A DNA stretch of 64,000 nucleotides from an uncultured Halieaceae bacterium (GTDB taxonomy: Bacteria; Pseudomonadota; Gammaproteobacteria; Pseudomonadales; Halieaceae): assembly GCA_913057135.1 (NCBI GenBank), contig CAJXNM010000010.1, forward strand, positions 1 to 64,000. The letters run 5' to 3'. The notes beneath the pieces were generated by a model. The model saw only the letters and a program-made list of their open reading frames with translations, searched no databases and had not been told where the DNA came from. Positions 8,728-17,081 of the stretch are shown one piece after another. Every line of letters starts with the position of its first letter. Within the stretch, counting starts at the first letter, position 1. The position numbers and the translations under genes are program-made.

Positions 8728-9510
8728 ATGAAAATTCTTGTCATAACTGAAGAGGATGAGTTTTACCTCCCCGGCTGTCTGAATCGGTTTCTAGGGAATG
8801 TGATTCACAAGCATGAGGTGGTTGGGGTCGTGTTGGCAAAGAACACGTTGTTGCCCAGCCCATGGGCGGCTGCCTGGAAATTTCTTGGGATTTTTGGCGT
8901 CTGGCCTGTACTGCAGCAGGCTTTCCGTCTGGCGAGCGCAAAACTTCGTGATCGTTTAAGGGGTTTTTTGGGGCAGGATCGTATCTTTTCTATGCGCGAT
9001 GTATGTCGGAGGTGGGAAGTCGAGTGCCAGAACGTTGATGACGTTAATGCCGCAACTTTTCTTCAGGTTGTCTGGGGACAGCGAGTAGACCTAATTGTTT
9101 CGATCTCGCCAACACAGAAATTCCAGGAAGACTTGCTTCAGGCAGCCCCGGCAGGCTGCATAAACATTCATTCCTCCAAGTTACCGAAATTTCGTGGGCT
9201 TTACCCAACCTATTGGGCGATGGCATCTGGAGAAAGAGAGACCGGGGTCACCGTTCATTTTATGAATGATTGGATTGACCAAGGGGGTATTATCTTGCAA
9301 CACGCCGTCCAGATCCCGCCTGGATGTTCCATGGATGCTATGTTGAAAAAGACCAAGGCGGTTGGCGCCGATCTTCTTGCTGAAGCTGTAACAATGATAG
9401 CTGCTGGGTCAGTGAAGCCTTTTTTGCCCAAGGAGGAGGGCTCCTATTTTTCTTTCCCGACAAAGGAGTCTTACCGAGCTTTTAGGCGGCTGGGCTACAG
9501 GCTTTGGTAA
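8728..9510 (+). CDS. Formyltransferase (sugar N-formyltransferase-like)
   Basis: A 260-residue protein of the methionyl-tRNA formyltransferase N-domain fold. The core is GCINIHSSKLPKFRGLYPT, holding the catalytic Asn and His of the N-H-D triad and the folate-binding RG loop. GVTVHFMNDWIDQGGIILQ follows and holds the catalytic Asp. It lacks the C-terminal tRNA-binding domain of true Fmt and lies in a glycan locus, so a nucleotide-sugar N-formyltransferase using 10-formyltetrahydrofolate is most likely (known products include N-formyl Qui3N, Qui4N and Fuc4N). No aminotransferase is visible nearby to supply the amino sugar; the adjacent deacetylase could expose the amine instead. ATG 8728 is chosen since homology begins at MKILVIT; the frame is open further upstream. 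Confidence 0.82.
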   Translation: MKILVITEEDEFYLPGCLNRFLGNVIHKHEVVGVVLAKNTLLPSPWAAAWKFLGIFGVWPVLQQAFRLASAKLRDRLRGFLGQDRIFSMRDVCRRWEVECQNVDDVNAATFLQVVWGQRVDLIVSISPTQKFQEDLLQAAPAGCINIHSSKLPKFRGLYPTYWAMASGERETGVTVHFMNDWIDQGGIILQHAVQIPPGCSMDAMLKKTKAVGADLLAEAVTMIAAGSVKPFLPKEEGSYFSFPTKESYRAFRRLGYRLW

Positions 9511-9544
9511 TGTTTTAGTCGCCGGTGTTTAGAGCGTTATTCGG

Positions 9545-10660
9545 ATGTTGAAGCCTATATGTTGCGCCGTCCAGACGGTAAATCGAATTCTGTTCGAGAG
9601 GATGGCCCGGTTCTGCTTTGTCCCCGTTTTCAGGAAATGGCGAATGCCTAATGTTAAACGCGCTGCCTACTTCGTCTACTACCTCAAGGAAATGGACTGG
9701 CCATTGCTTCGCCGATTTATGGCGCACACCAAGGGAATTAAGGGATACAGCCGAGGCCTACAGTGGTTCATGATTCTGCGCGATAGTCTGCGTTACAATA
9801 TCTCGCCGCTCGAGTGGTACCAGTTCGGCTTCATGAATTTGAGTGAATGCCAGAAATCGAGCTGGGCGGGTACCGGTACGATGTATGAGTTTCAACTACG
9901 CGCCAATCCACCGGGCGCACGTGCGGTGCTGGATGATAAACGAGCGTTCTACAAGGCCTACCAGCGATTCTTTCGCCATAGGGTGTTTGATCGCGAAGCG
10001 GTTTCTGAGCACCCGGAGCTTTTAAATGAGCTTCTCAGCAGGCATCACCTGCTTGTATTAAAGGGTGCCAGGGGCAAATGTGGCAGATCAGTGCGCTTTA
10101 TCAATACCACGGGTTTGCGGCATTCCGATTTACTCTCGGTGATGCAGGCAGAAGGCTATGATTTGCTGGAGACGCCTATCGAACAGCATCCTGACCTGAA
10201 TCGTCTCTCACCCTCCGGGGTGAATACCGTACGTGTCGTTACTGCGCTCGATTCAAAAGATCGGGCGTATTTGCTCGGTTGTCGGTTACGAATCTCGGTT
10301 AATTCTCTAGTGGATAACCTGGCGGCGGGCAACTTGGCCGCTCCAGTAGATGATAAAACCGGCCGAGTCACAGGGCCCGGCATTTATTCCGACATCACCA
10401 AGAAGCCGCAGACGGTTCACCCGATCACTCGTACACCAATCGAGGGCTTCTGTGTTCCTCACTGGTCCGCCTGTTTGGAGATGGCGCTGGAGGCGCAGAA
10501 GCTTTTTTCACGGAATCGCTCTGTTGGCTGGGACATTGCCGTTACCGGCGAGGGCCCCGGCCTCATCGAGGGCAACCATGACTGGTGCAAGCTTGTGTGG
10601 CAACTACCAGTGCGGCGTGGGTTAAAGAGCGTACTTGATGAGGTGCCTCTTGAAGATTAA
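9545..10660 (+). CDS. Sugar-transfer-associated ATP-grasp protein
   Basis: A 371-residue protein with the look of the 'sugar-transfer associated ATP-grasp' family. An N-terminal region of about 120 residues is rich in aromatic and basic residues. It is followed by LLVLKGARGKCGRSVRFI (the ATP-binding lysine and small loop), SGVNTVRVVTA, a long GNLAAPVDDKTGRVTGPGI stretch and GWDIAVTGEGPGLIEGNHDW, the metal-binding E-x-N end motif. ATP-grasp enzymes join a carboxylate to an amine or thiol through an acyl phosphate. Members of this subgroup sit in capsule and exopolysaccharide loci and may link an amino acid to a sugar. The end overlaps the start of a second ATP-grasp gene by 23 bases, which argues for a joint product. 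Substrates unknown. Confidence 0.75.
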   Translation: MLKPICCAVQTVNRILFERMARFCFVPVFRKWRMPNVKRAAYFVYYLKEMDWPLLRRFMAHTKGIKGYSRGLQWFMILRDSLRYNISPLEWYQFGFMNLSECQKSSWAGTGTMYEFQLRANPPGARAVLDDKRAFYKAYQRFFRHRVFDREAVSEHPELLNELLSRHHLLVLKGARGKCGRSVRFINTTGLRHSDLLSVMQAEGYDLLETPIEQHPDLNRLSPSGVNTVRVVTALDSKDRAYLLGCRLRISVNSLVDNLAAGNLAAPVDDKTGRVTGPGIYSDITKKPQTVHPITRTPIEGFCVPHWSACLEMALEAQKLFSRNRSVGWDIAVTGEGPGLIEGNHDWCKLVWQLPVRRGLKSVLDEVPLED

Positions 10661-11852
10661 CCAGTCTTTACCAGCGGCTTTCGTTACTTTCGGCTGGTGC
10701 CGTTCTGCTTATACGGTGCTTCGGTCATTGGCCAACCGCGGTGTCGAGGTACACGTGGGCGATAACTCTCGTATAGCCATGTCGCGCTTCTCGCGGTATG
10801 CAAAAAGCTTCACCCGGCTTCCGGACTTTTATACAGAGCCTGAAGCCTATATAGAGGCTGTCAGTAGAGCAATGACCAGCTACGGCGCAAAGGTACTGCT
10901 ACCGTGTTTTGAGGATGTTGAACTGGTTATGCGCTACCGGGACCGACTGCCGGCCGGCGCTCGGGTGGCGTTGCCAGCTTTGAAGGATTGGCTGCAAGCC
11001 GAAGACAAGCTTGATTACTTGGCGCCGGTGAGGGCTGCGGGCGTGCCGGTGCCTGCCACTCTTAAAATCCACGATAATAAAAGCCTTCTCAACGCCGCGG
11101 CCAAGGTGAGCTATCCGGCAATTGTCAAGGTCCGAGTGGGCCATGGTGCCCGTGGGGTTGAAATCGTCCACTCCGAAGAGGCGCTGCGGCAGGTTGTCCA
11201 ACGCCTGGTAGAGACTTTTGACTTGTCTCCGGCGCGCTGGCCGATCGTCCAGCAGTATCTCCGTGGACGAAAGTTCAAGCTAGATGGTGTGTTTTGCCAT
11301 GGCGAGCCCATAGGTATGTGCCCTTTCGAAATCCTTCGCTGCAAAGGTTCCGGCAAATTCGGTACGTCTACCTACCGGCGGAGCGTTGATCACGCTGCCG
11401 TCGTGGAGTATGCAACGACTGCCCTCAAAGCGCTGAGTTGGCATGGCATGTTCAATACCGACTGGGTTTGTGATGAAGCCGGTATACCCCATTTGATCGA
11501 TGTCAACGGCCGCCTTAGTGGCGCCGTAGCAGTGCCCTACGAGGCGGGCGTCGATCTTCCCTGGCTTTGGTATCAAGTCTCTGCCGGATTTCCTCCCGAT
11601 GAGGCTGAGGCCACTCAAGCTGGTGTTTATGTCCGGTGGCTTTTAGGCGATGGCATTGCGCTCGTCGAGCATCTGTTGGCTGGCGAATTCCGTCAATTGC
11701 GCGGTGCTCCGCCTCCCGTAGCCGGATGCCGGTATGATGACTTCATATGGAGTGACCCGGCGCCTTTTTTCGGCCAGGTTGCGGACTACCTCGTTAAATT
11801 TGTGGTATCAGGGGGATCGACCAAGCCGATAACTAGGAATATGGTTCGCTAA
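10638..11852 (+). CDS. ATP-grasp carboxylate-amine ligase (CarB-like)
   Basis: A 404-residue ATP-grasp ligase. The preATP-grasp domain begins AAFVTFGWCRSAYTVLRSLANRG with a Rossmann-like glycine loop. The lid carries VKVRVGHGARGVEIV (ATP-lysine and glycine-rich flap) and the C-terminal lobe has GMFNTDWVCDEAGIPHLIDVNGRLSG with the metal-binding E/D-x-N. This arrangement resembles carbamoyl-phosphate-synthase-type and D-Ala-D-Ala-like ligases that occur in surface polysaccharide loci. The gene is last in the operon-like run; the following 530 bases hold no gene. ATG 10638 is chosen next to an in-frame TTG at 10635. The presence of two unlike ATP-grasp enzymes side by side suggests an amino-acylated or peptidyl glycan, which is inference. 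Confidence 0.8.
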   Translation: MRCLLKINQSLPAAFVTFGWCRSAYTVLRSLANRGVEVHVGDNSRIAMSRFSRYAKSFTRLPDFYTEPEAYIEAVSRAMTSYGAKVLLPCFEDVELVMRYRDRLPAGARVALPALKDWLQAEDKLDYLAPVRAAGVPVPATLKIHDNKSLLNAAAKVSYPAIVKVRVGHGARGVEIVHSEEALRQVVQRLVETFDLSPARWPIVQQYLRGRKFKLDGVFCHGEPIGMCPFEILRCKGSGKFGTSTYRRSVDHAAVVEYATTALKALSWHGMFNTDWVCDEAGIPHLIDVNGRLSGAVAVPYEAGVDLPWLWYQVSAGFPPDEAEATQAGVYVRWLLGDGIALVEHLLAGEFRQLRGAPPPVAGCRYDDFIWSDPAPFFGQVADYLVKFVVSGGSTKPITRNMVR

Positions 11853-12385
11853 AGATTTTTAACTTCAGTGCCAGCCGGAATTCTATTCGTTGGTAGGCAC
11901 CCTCTGGCTTACAGCGTAATCAGATACTGCACAATTCCCTCATCTGCTGATGGTCGCGACGTCGTCAATCTTTGTTTAGTCAAACTATGGTAGTGCCTTG
12001 GTCGTCGTGGTCTTTCAGGGCCTCCAATAGCCCCAGATAGGGCAAGAGATGCCATTGCGAGTTCGAGTGGATTACTGCTCGTGGTCCCTGCACCTGTGGG
12101 GCAATTCTAATGCCCATTACCCTCACCATCAGCCGTCAGGTGTGGCAGTCAGTGGGAAACGTCCGCGCTTTTGCTGCATTGGAGTAGCCTGCGCGTTTTG
12201 CGGTGGGTTCTGAATAGTTATAAGTAAAAGCGTATACTTTCTTGGCTGAACGATGCAGGTCGAAACTAGCCACAGAATCCCAGAGCGGTGAAGAACACCC
12301 CCTATGACGATGACCCTGCCCGTCTTATCAGTCAACCGCTCCACCCCAAATCAAAGAAATTGACTTCAACGGCGATGATGACCCT
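11853..12385. other. Intergenic stretch between polysaccharide locus and recombinase
   Basis: I see no convincing gene, RNA or terminator here. Short open frames exist but have no recognisable motif. The stretch separates rightward polysaccharide genes from the leftward recombinase gene, so two convergent transcripts end here. No copy of the tRNA-Arg 3' end is present, so it does not look like an attachment site. Confidence 0.5.
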
Positions 12386-15300
12386 TCAGATGCTCTCAAG
12401 CCTCTCTGCAAGCAGCATGGTCAGTATCAGTAATGTGTTGCCGCACAGTAGGTTCGTCGATCTGCTTTTTTTGGGATCGTGGATACATTTGACGTACTCG
12501 TCCTCGATGCTTTTGGGTAGTCGCGCAAAATTCCTTATTTTCTGTTCGCGCTTTGGTGACTCATGGATGTTCTCTAGTGCCCACACTGCAAGCTGATGAA
12601 GCCCCGTTTCGCCGTTGCTTAGCAGTTTGTCGATAAAAACTATGACGGGCTCCCAAGTGTCTGCGTTCTTGAAACTGCCACGATTTTTCAGATTTTTTTC
12701 AGGGAAAAATTTTCCGCGAGAGACGTAACGGTCCTGTCTTCGAAGAAATTCGTAGATATCAGCGGCTTCCTCATCAGTCAGTCCTGATTGATTGGCAAAT
12801 TTCACCGGATCTCTGGCCTGTTGCGCCATGACTACCAATCTCGACACTTGCAACAGCGACCTTGCCAATATTTCGGTCGGCGGCGGCGGGTGCTTACCGC
12901 AGAACGGTTTGAGAAATTTAGCGTTGACTTCGTCAAGGCGAGCTTTCAGGTGGTCGGCCTGCCGCTGAGCGAGTCGTTCTCCATGAATGGGTGACCTGCT
13001 GGTAGGTCTAGAAATTAGCCAATCGATGTCACTACCACGCCACTGCAGCAAGCACGTCCCTGGTTCGGTCTGTAACCACATCGAGTGGTCGTAATAGCTG
13101 AGCGTCGTCACTGGTGAGCCATGTCCTAAAAAGCGACTCATCCTTCGGTAAAGCATCCGTATTGGCTGACGCCTTTTGTTAGACAGTGGTATTGGCTCAA
13201 TGAAAATCGGTAGAGCATCGTGCGCACCAGTCGATAGATGAGCGCCTGTTGCCGTCGCAAGGTTGTGACGCGCTGCGTGCATTCGGTTGGCTTTGTGGCC
13301 AATGGTTCCTATTGCAGCCTCAGCGATAATCTTGGCGAGTTGATCCCCGTAGGAGGTGCCGTTCGACTTTCGAAAGAAGTAGGTGGCGTCATTGGATGCT
13401 GCTTTTCTGTTCTCAATATCTCTCTCGGCTAATCGAACGACATCGGGTTCAAGGAACAGGGTGATTGGGCGGCGGCTCGACTTGGTTTTGAGTCCGCGAT
13501 TGTTGTTGGGCGTGACCGAGATGTTGAGTCGGTTATCGACTAACCTGACATCACGAATCAAAAGTCCAGAGAGTTCACTGTGTCGGAGGCCCGATCGTTG
13601 GCTTATTTCACAGGCCAAAAGCGCTGACTCAAACTCATCAATCTGTCCTGGTTCAGAAGTCCTTCTTCCAACTTCATCCCACCACTGGGAGAGTGTTCTG
13701 ACAACGTGTTGTTGCTGGGCTAGTGATGTCAGATAGCCGGCAGGTCGGTATGAGGAGTCTGGCAGCATGCTACTTAAGAACTTTGCGGGGAACTCCGCAT
13801 CAGCCTCGAGCAGGATTTTTCGGAGTTCGCGATATAGATAGGGCTGGTCGCTCTGTGTCGTGCGTCGCTCCAGCTTTGCGAGCAGGGTCTCGCGTGATTC
13901 CAATTCCGCCGCAAATTCTCGTTCACTGACGCCACTGAAGTCGCGCCCATGAAATTCATCAACGAGTTTGCTACAACCCGACACATAAGAGTGAATCGTA
14001 CTAGGTGCAAGCTTCCCGCGGCGACCGATCTTTCCCGATAGCGCCCGCGAAGCGAAAGTGGCTACCGCATACGCAAAACTGCCTTTTGGTGTCGAGGCTT
14101 GAATTTGAGCGATTTGCTCGTGAACTTCGGGTAAACGCTCGTGACGCAGATTGATCTTTTCATCTTTGTAGTTGCCGAGTGCCCTGACCAGTGCTTGATG
14201 CATCTGTCTGATCATCGCGTCACCGATGGTAGAAACAACCAAAGAGCTACTGGTGTCGGCAGTTGTAGTTGGGTTTGTTGTTGCGCGATCAAAAAGCTGG
14301 TTGGTCGTTACATCAACCAATGAGCTGGTCATGGGCCCAACACTGATAAGTTCACCGGACTCCATAGCATGCCGGATGCCCGAGGTTGTCAGGGCTCTGG
14401 CGACTCCGACGATCTCCAGGAATCGCTCTGGTTTCTTATCGGGGAGCGTTTCCAAAATTAGAGCGCTTGACTTGATCGCCCCATACGCAGTGTCAAGGTC
14501 AACGTTCAGCTCCCAAAGTTTGATCAGAGTCGGCAGTGCTTGCTGAGGTATCACGAAACTCATGAATTGGTTCTCAGCCAGATCGTAATCATCACTGCTT
14601 GCGATCGTAGGAAGCGAGAGCACAGCAGTAAGCTCGACGCGCGGCAGTCTAAACAGGCGAGATCGACTGTCCAAGATTTGGGCGAAACGTCTTGGCTCAC
14701 TGGGGATGCCCTGTAAAAGGGCGGCAAGTACCAGCAAGCTGATTACTGATGCCGAATCCGCTGCTGACGTCTCTTTGTCTCCGGTCAGTTCGCCTTTAAG
14801 CGCTCCGACTAGATACCGAACCGAGTGGAAGGCCAAAAAATGCCGTTCGCGAATGGGGGCGAGATCTTTGGGCTGTACGACTGGCGCTGAAAGATTACTC
14901 ACTGCGAGTAACTCGCCAAGTGTTTCATTCGACTTGGCCATATCGCGCAGCGCGTTATAGGTGGCAATTTTTTGTACGGTGGAGCTTGCGGTGTCCCACG
15001 TGTCTGAAATGAATTCGTCAAACGTCGCTTGATGGAGCTTCGGTGCGGTATCAGCCAGTTTATCTCTGAGCGCTCGCACCGAGGCAATGGCAGCGGCTCG
15101 ATCTTCGCGCGACGGCCGAGCACGCCGCCTTCCTTGAGTGATCTCCTGGTTTTCAGCCTGAGAAACCTCACGCCAGTCGGCTCTCGAGGCTCGCGCTGGA
15201 GGAGGGGCCTTTGCCGCGCGATCTTTGCTTGTGCCTATTGCTACAAAGCCGAGCTTTCTCAGATACGTATCGAGCTTGGGGGCGAGTCGGTTCATGAAAT

Positions 15301-16756
15301 CGACGGGCGACTCGGGATCAACTTTATCGAAGGGCGTGTAATCGATGCGATGACCACTTTGTTGGGCAAGATCGCATGCACGCATGCGATACAGCTGGCC
15401 GTACGTGTTGAGAAGATGGCGAAATCGAGGTGCCTTTGGCTGAAACTCGGGCCATAGGGTCTTGATTCTATCCCCGCCTAGCGGCTGGAAGTGCAATCCC
15501 TCGATCTGGTAAAAAAGCGGCGCGCGTCCTTCAACCACTGCTTCAAGACGCTCACGTAGCGCTTTATGTTCTTTGCTTGCCTTGGACCGCAGTTTATACA
15601 TCAGTCGACAGGTTTGGATGATCAGTGCTTCCACTTGCTCAATCAGGAGTGCGGGTATGGCGCACACTCGGCAGTCCAGCGCGAAACCGGCGCCTTTATC
15701 GTAGCTGAGCACTATGCCATGCACCGATGTTGGATTAGGCTTGGCGAAGTGCCTGTAAGCGGTGCTCGAGAGATGGCGGTTGCCACGACTCGCAATCACG
15801 GCCATATACATGATTGCGGTGTAAAGCGATAGCGCATTGAGAGCCGCGATGTTGGCCTTCAGGGTGGCTCTGGAGTGTCGCCATGGGTCCCGAACTCTCT
15901 CCTTGAGCGCGTCAACCGCAAGTGCTGTCATGGTCCAGCTGATAGCGGCCGTCGGAGCGCCAATGAGTCGAAGCTCTGAGGATTCCGTACGTGTGACATC
16001 AATCTCTACGCCAATCGCCTTACACGCTGCAGCATATTGAATTCTCAGCCGCTTTTTTGTCGTGGCGTAGTAGTGCAGGGGTGCATCACTGAGGTACATC
16101 GCCTTGATACCCAGAGTAAGTAGTGCCTCCCTAGGATGTCCCCTGCGTTGCCAGAGCACGGTTAGCATGTATTTTTGGCACCGCTGTCTGTTGTAGCGTG
16201 GCACCCTTCGTCGAATTCTTTTCTCTATCGACCTGAGTTCGTTGCGAAGATCGTTGTTGTTGAGAGAGTGCACCAATCGATCTGTGCGCATCTCCCGCAA
16301 GCATTTGCGTACTGGGTCTGGAAAGGCGTGTGAGATTTTCCCATCGGTAGGGTGTCTCCACCCTGGTGGTAGCTCGCGCGAAACAGGTAGCGGTCGTATC
16401 GCGGTTATGTCGGCTCTCCATTCACTGTCTTCGATTGAAAAGGCAGCCCCCGGATTCTTGTGATCATTCATGTATCGGTGCAGCGCTCGAAATACGACCG
16501 GTAGGCTTTGGCTTGTCAGGCAGGAGAGGGCGATGGCAAGCCACACCAGCCGAGGTCCAAGGTAGATACGTTCCCCACCTGCTATCTCCTGGAAAGCCAG
16601 CTTGAGTAGAGAGCGCATCTCGTCGTCGGTGAGCACCTGTTCGGTGTCGGGTAGGGGAGGCGCTGTTAAGCGAAGCGCGTTGTCGCCGCGCGCAAGAAAC
16701 GACCAGTCGGTATCTGAATCAATGTTGTCGCTGTCGGGAGCCTGGGGGGCGCTCAT
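12386..16756 (-). CDS. Giant tyrosine recombinase/integrase (1456 residues)
   Basis: A single frame of 1456 residues. The C-terminal third is a complete tyrosine recombinase catalytic domain: SGLRHSEL with Arg I at about residue 1057, GLKTKSSRRPI with the beta-hairpin lysine, HAARHNLAT (H-x-x-R) near residue 1160, LGHGSP near 1212 and SYYDHS with the candidate nucleophile tyrosine near 1220. About 1000 residues precede this, against 150-200 in an ordinary integrase. Within the N-terminal half, TAIMYMAVIASRGNRHLS, YDKGAGFALDCRVCAIPAL and PRFRHLL look like a second, degenerate recombinase fold. About 230 residues of unknown type follow the tyrosine. The start ATG has GGAG six bases upstream. 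No relaxase, replication or cargo gene accompanies it. It reads toward the polysaccharide locus and starts 190 bases from the tRNA-Arg remnant, so it may have used that tRNA as target. Confidence 0.8.
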   Translation of the reverse strand: MSAPQAPDSDNIDSDTDWSFLARGDNALRLTAPPLPDTEQVLTDDEMRSLLKLAFQEIAGGERIYLGPRLVWLAIALSCLTSQSLPVVFRALHRYMNDHKNPGAAFSIEDSEWRADITAIRPLPVSRELPPGWRHPTDGKISHAFPDPVRKCLREMRTDRLVHSLNNNDLRNELRSIEKRIRRRVPRYNRQRCQKYMLTVLWQRRGHPREALLTLGIKAMYLSDAPLHYYATTKKRLRIQYAAACKAIGVEIDVTRTESSELRLIGAPTAAISWTMTALAVDALKERVRDPWRHSRATLKANIAALNALSLYTAIMYMAVIASRGNRHLSSTAYRHFAKPNPTSVHGIVLSYDKGAGFALDCRVCAIPALLIEQVEALIIQTCRLMYKLRSKASKEHKALRERLEAVVEGRAPLFYQIEGLHFQPLGGDRIKTLWPEFQPKAPRFRHLLNTYGQLYRMRACDLAQQSGHRIDYTPFDKVDPESPVDFMNRLAPKLDTYLRKLGFVAIGTSKDRAAKAPPPARASRADWREVSQAENQEITQGRRRARPSREDRAAAIASVRALRDKLADTAPKLHQATFDEFISDTWDTASSTVQKIATYNALRDMAKSNETLGELLAVSNLSAPVVQPKDLAPIRERHFLAFHSVRYLVGALKGELTGDKETSAADSASVISLLVLAALLQGIPSEPRRFAQILDSRSRLFRLPRVELTAVLSLPTIASSDDYDLAENQFMSFVIPQQALPTLIKLWELNVDLDTAYGAIKSSALILETLPDKKPERFLEIVGVARALTTSGIRHAMESGELISVGPMTSSLVDVTTNQLFDRATTNPTTTADTSSSLVVSTIGDAMIRQMHQALVRALGNYKDEKINLRHERLPEVHEQIAQIQASTPKGSFAYAVATFASRALSGKIGRRGKLAPSTIHSYVSGCSKLVDEFHGRDFSGVSEREFAAELESRETLLAKLERRTTQSDQPYLYRELRKILLEADAEFPAKFLSSMLPDSSYRPAGYLTSLAQQQHVVRTLSQWWDEVGRRTSEPGQIDEFESALLACEISQRSGLRHSELSGLLIRDVRLVDNRLNISVTPNNNRGLKTKSSRRPITLFLEPDVVRLAERDIENRKAASNDATYFFRKSNGTSYGDQLAKIIAEAAIGTIGHKANRMHAARHNLATATGAHLSTGAHDALPIFIEPIPLSNKRRQPIRMLYRRMSRFLGHGSPVTTLSYYDHSMWLQTEPGTCLLQWRGSDIDWLISRPTSRSPIHGERLAQRQADHLKARLDEVNAKFLKPFCGKHPPPPTEILARSLLQVSRLVVMAQQARDPVKFANQSGLTDEEAADIYEFLRRQDRYVSRGKFFPEKNLKNRGSFKNADTWEPVIVFIDKLLSNGETGLHQLAVWALENIHESPKREQKIRNFARLPKSIEDEYVKCIHDPKKSRSTNLLCGNTLLILTMLLAERLESI

Positions 16757-16819
16757 TGGAGCTCCGATAGTCGCTGTCTCTGTGACAGTTTTATACGTAA
16801 TCAGTAAATAGGGAAGGGA

Positions 16820-16909
16820 TTATTGGTTCTTATTGTGTCTGATTAGGAATACATAAAGTCCAGTAAAAACAGTAGGATAGAGTTTTCTGTCCCTAATTAA
16901 GACCAATAA
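16820..16909. repeat. AT-rich inverted repeat upstream of the giant recombinase
   Basis: The arm TTATTGGTTCTTATT (16820-16834) is matched by the complement of AATTAAGACCAATAA (16895-16909), about 13 of 15 positions with one offset base. The arms are separated by 60 AT-rich bases. It lies between the recombinase start and the tRNA-Arg remnant, where arm-type binding sites or an operator would be expected. Function is inferred from position only. Confidence 0.4.
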
Positions 16910-16944
16910 AAGCTCGAGATTACGGTAGATATACGGGAATATTT

Positions 16945-16994
16945 GCAGGCTTCGAACCTGGGTGTCGGGAGTTCGAATCTCTCCGGGCGGGCCA
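16945..16994 (+). pseudogene. 3' half of tRNA-Arg(UCG), 5' half missing
   Basis: Bases 16945-16961 form an anticodon arm with loop CTTCGAA and anticodon TCG. The stem has four good pairs and one mismatch. A five-base variable loop follows, then a T-arm with stem GGGAG/CTCTC and loop TTCGAAT (16967-16983), a 3' acceptor strand CGGGCGG, discriminator G and encoded CCA (16992-16994). The matching 5' acceptor strand CCGCCCG and a D-arm are absent upstream; the sequence there is AT-rich and unrelated. This is what remains when an island integrates at the anticodon stem-loop and carries the 3' half as its att copy. The intact gene should lie elsewhere, probably beyond the left end. Confidence 0.75.
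16981..16994 (+). repeat. Left attachment repeat (attL)
   Basis: The 14 bases CTCCGGGCGGGCCA at the tRNA 3' end are repeated exactly at 24710-24723. The integrase gene begins 87 bases downstream, the usual place for attL beside int. Confidence 0.8.
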
Positions 16995-17078
16995 TTACCC
17001 CACAATTTGCTTGCAACCTATTGATTTTTAACCCCGTATAACCCTAAATACCCCATATTCTTCACCATAAATGGGGTA
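16995..17078. promoter_or_regulatory. Cluster of TGGGGTAA-type sites in front of int
   Basis: The octamer TTACCCCA (complement TGGGGTAA) occurs at 16995-17002. TACCCCAT (17049-17056) and ATGGGGTA (17071-17078) form a perfect 8-bp inverted repeat, the right arm of which overlaps the ribosome-binding region of int. A related TGGGGTAA lies at 24631-24638 near the other end. Such sites could be integrase or AlpA arm-type binding sites, or an operator controlling int. The repeats are seen; the role is inferred. Confidence 0.5.
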
Positions 17079-17081
17079 AAA

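Noticed and set aside
12040-12130. Possible att copy between the polysaccharide genes and the giant recombinase
   Set aside because: Only short chance matches (GTTCGA, CCATTACCC) to the tRNA-Arg end; no run comparable to the 14-base repeat.
12386-16756. Many rightward open frames inside the giant recombinase region (for example 15029-15457)
   Set aside because: They are antisense shadows of one long conserved frame and carry no motifs or ribosome sites.
16880-16994. Intact tRNA-Arg, or a tRNA with an intron
   Set aside because: No CCGCCCG acceptor strand or D-arm is found upstream at any near distance; only the 3' half fits.
16820-17005. Leftward open frame with GPPGEIRTPDTQVRSL at its start
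   Set aside because: This is the well-known false protein obtained by translating the complement of a tRNA 3' end; it overlaps the tRNA-Arg remnant.
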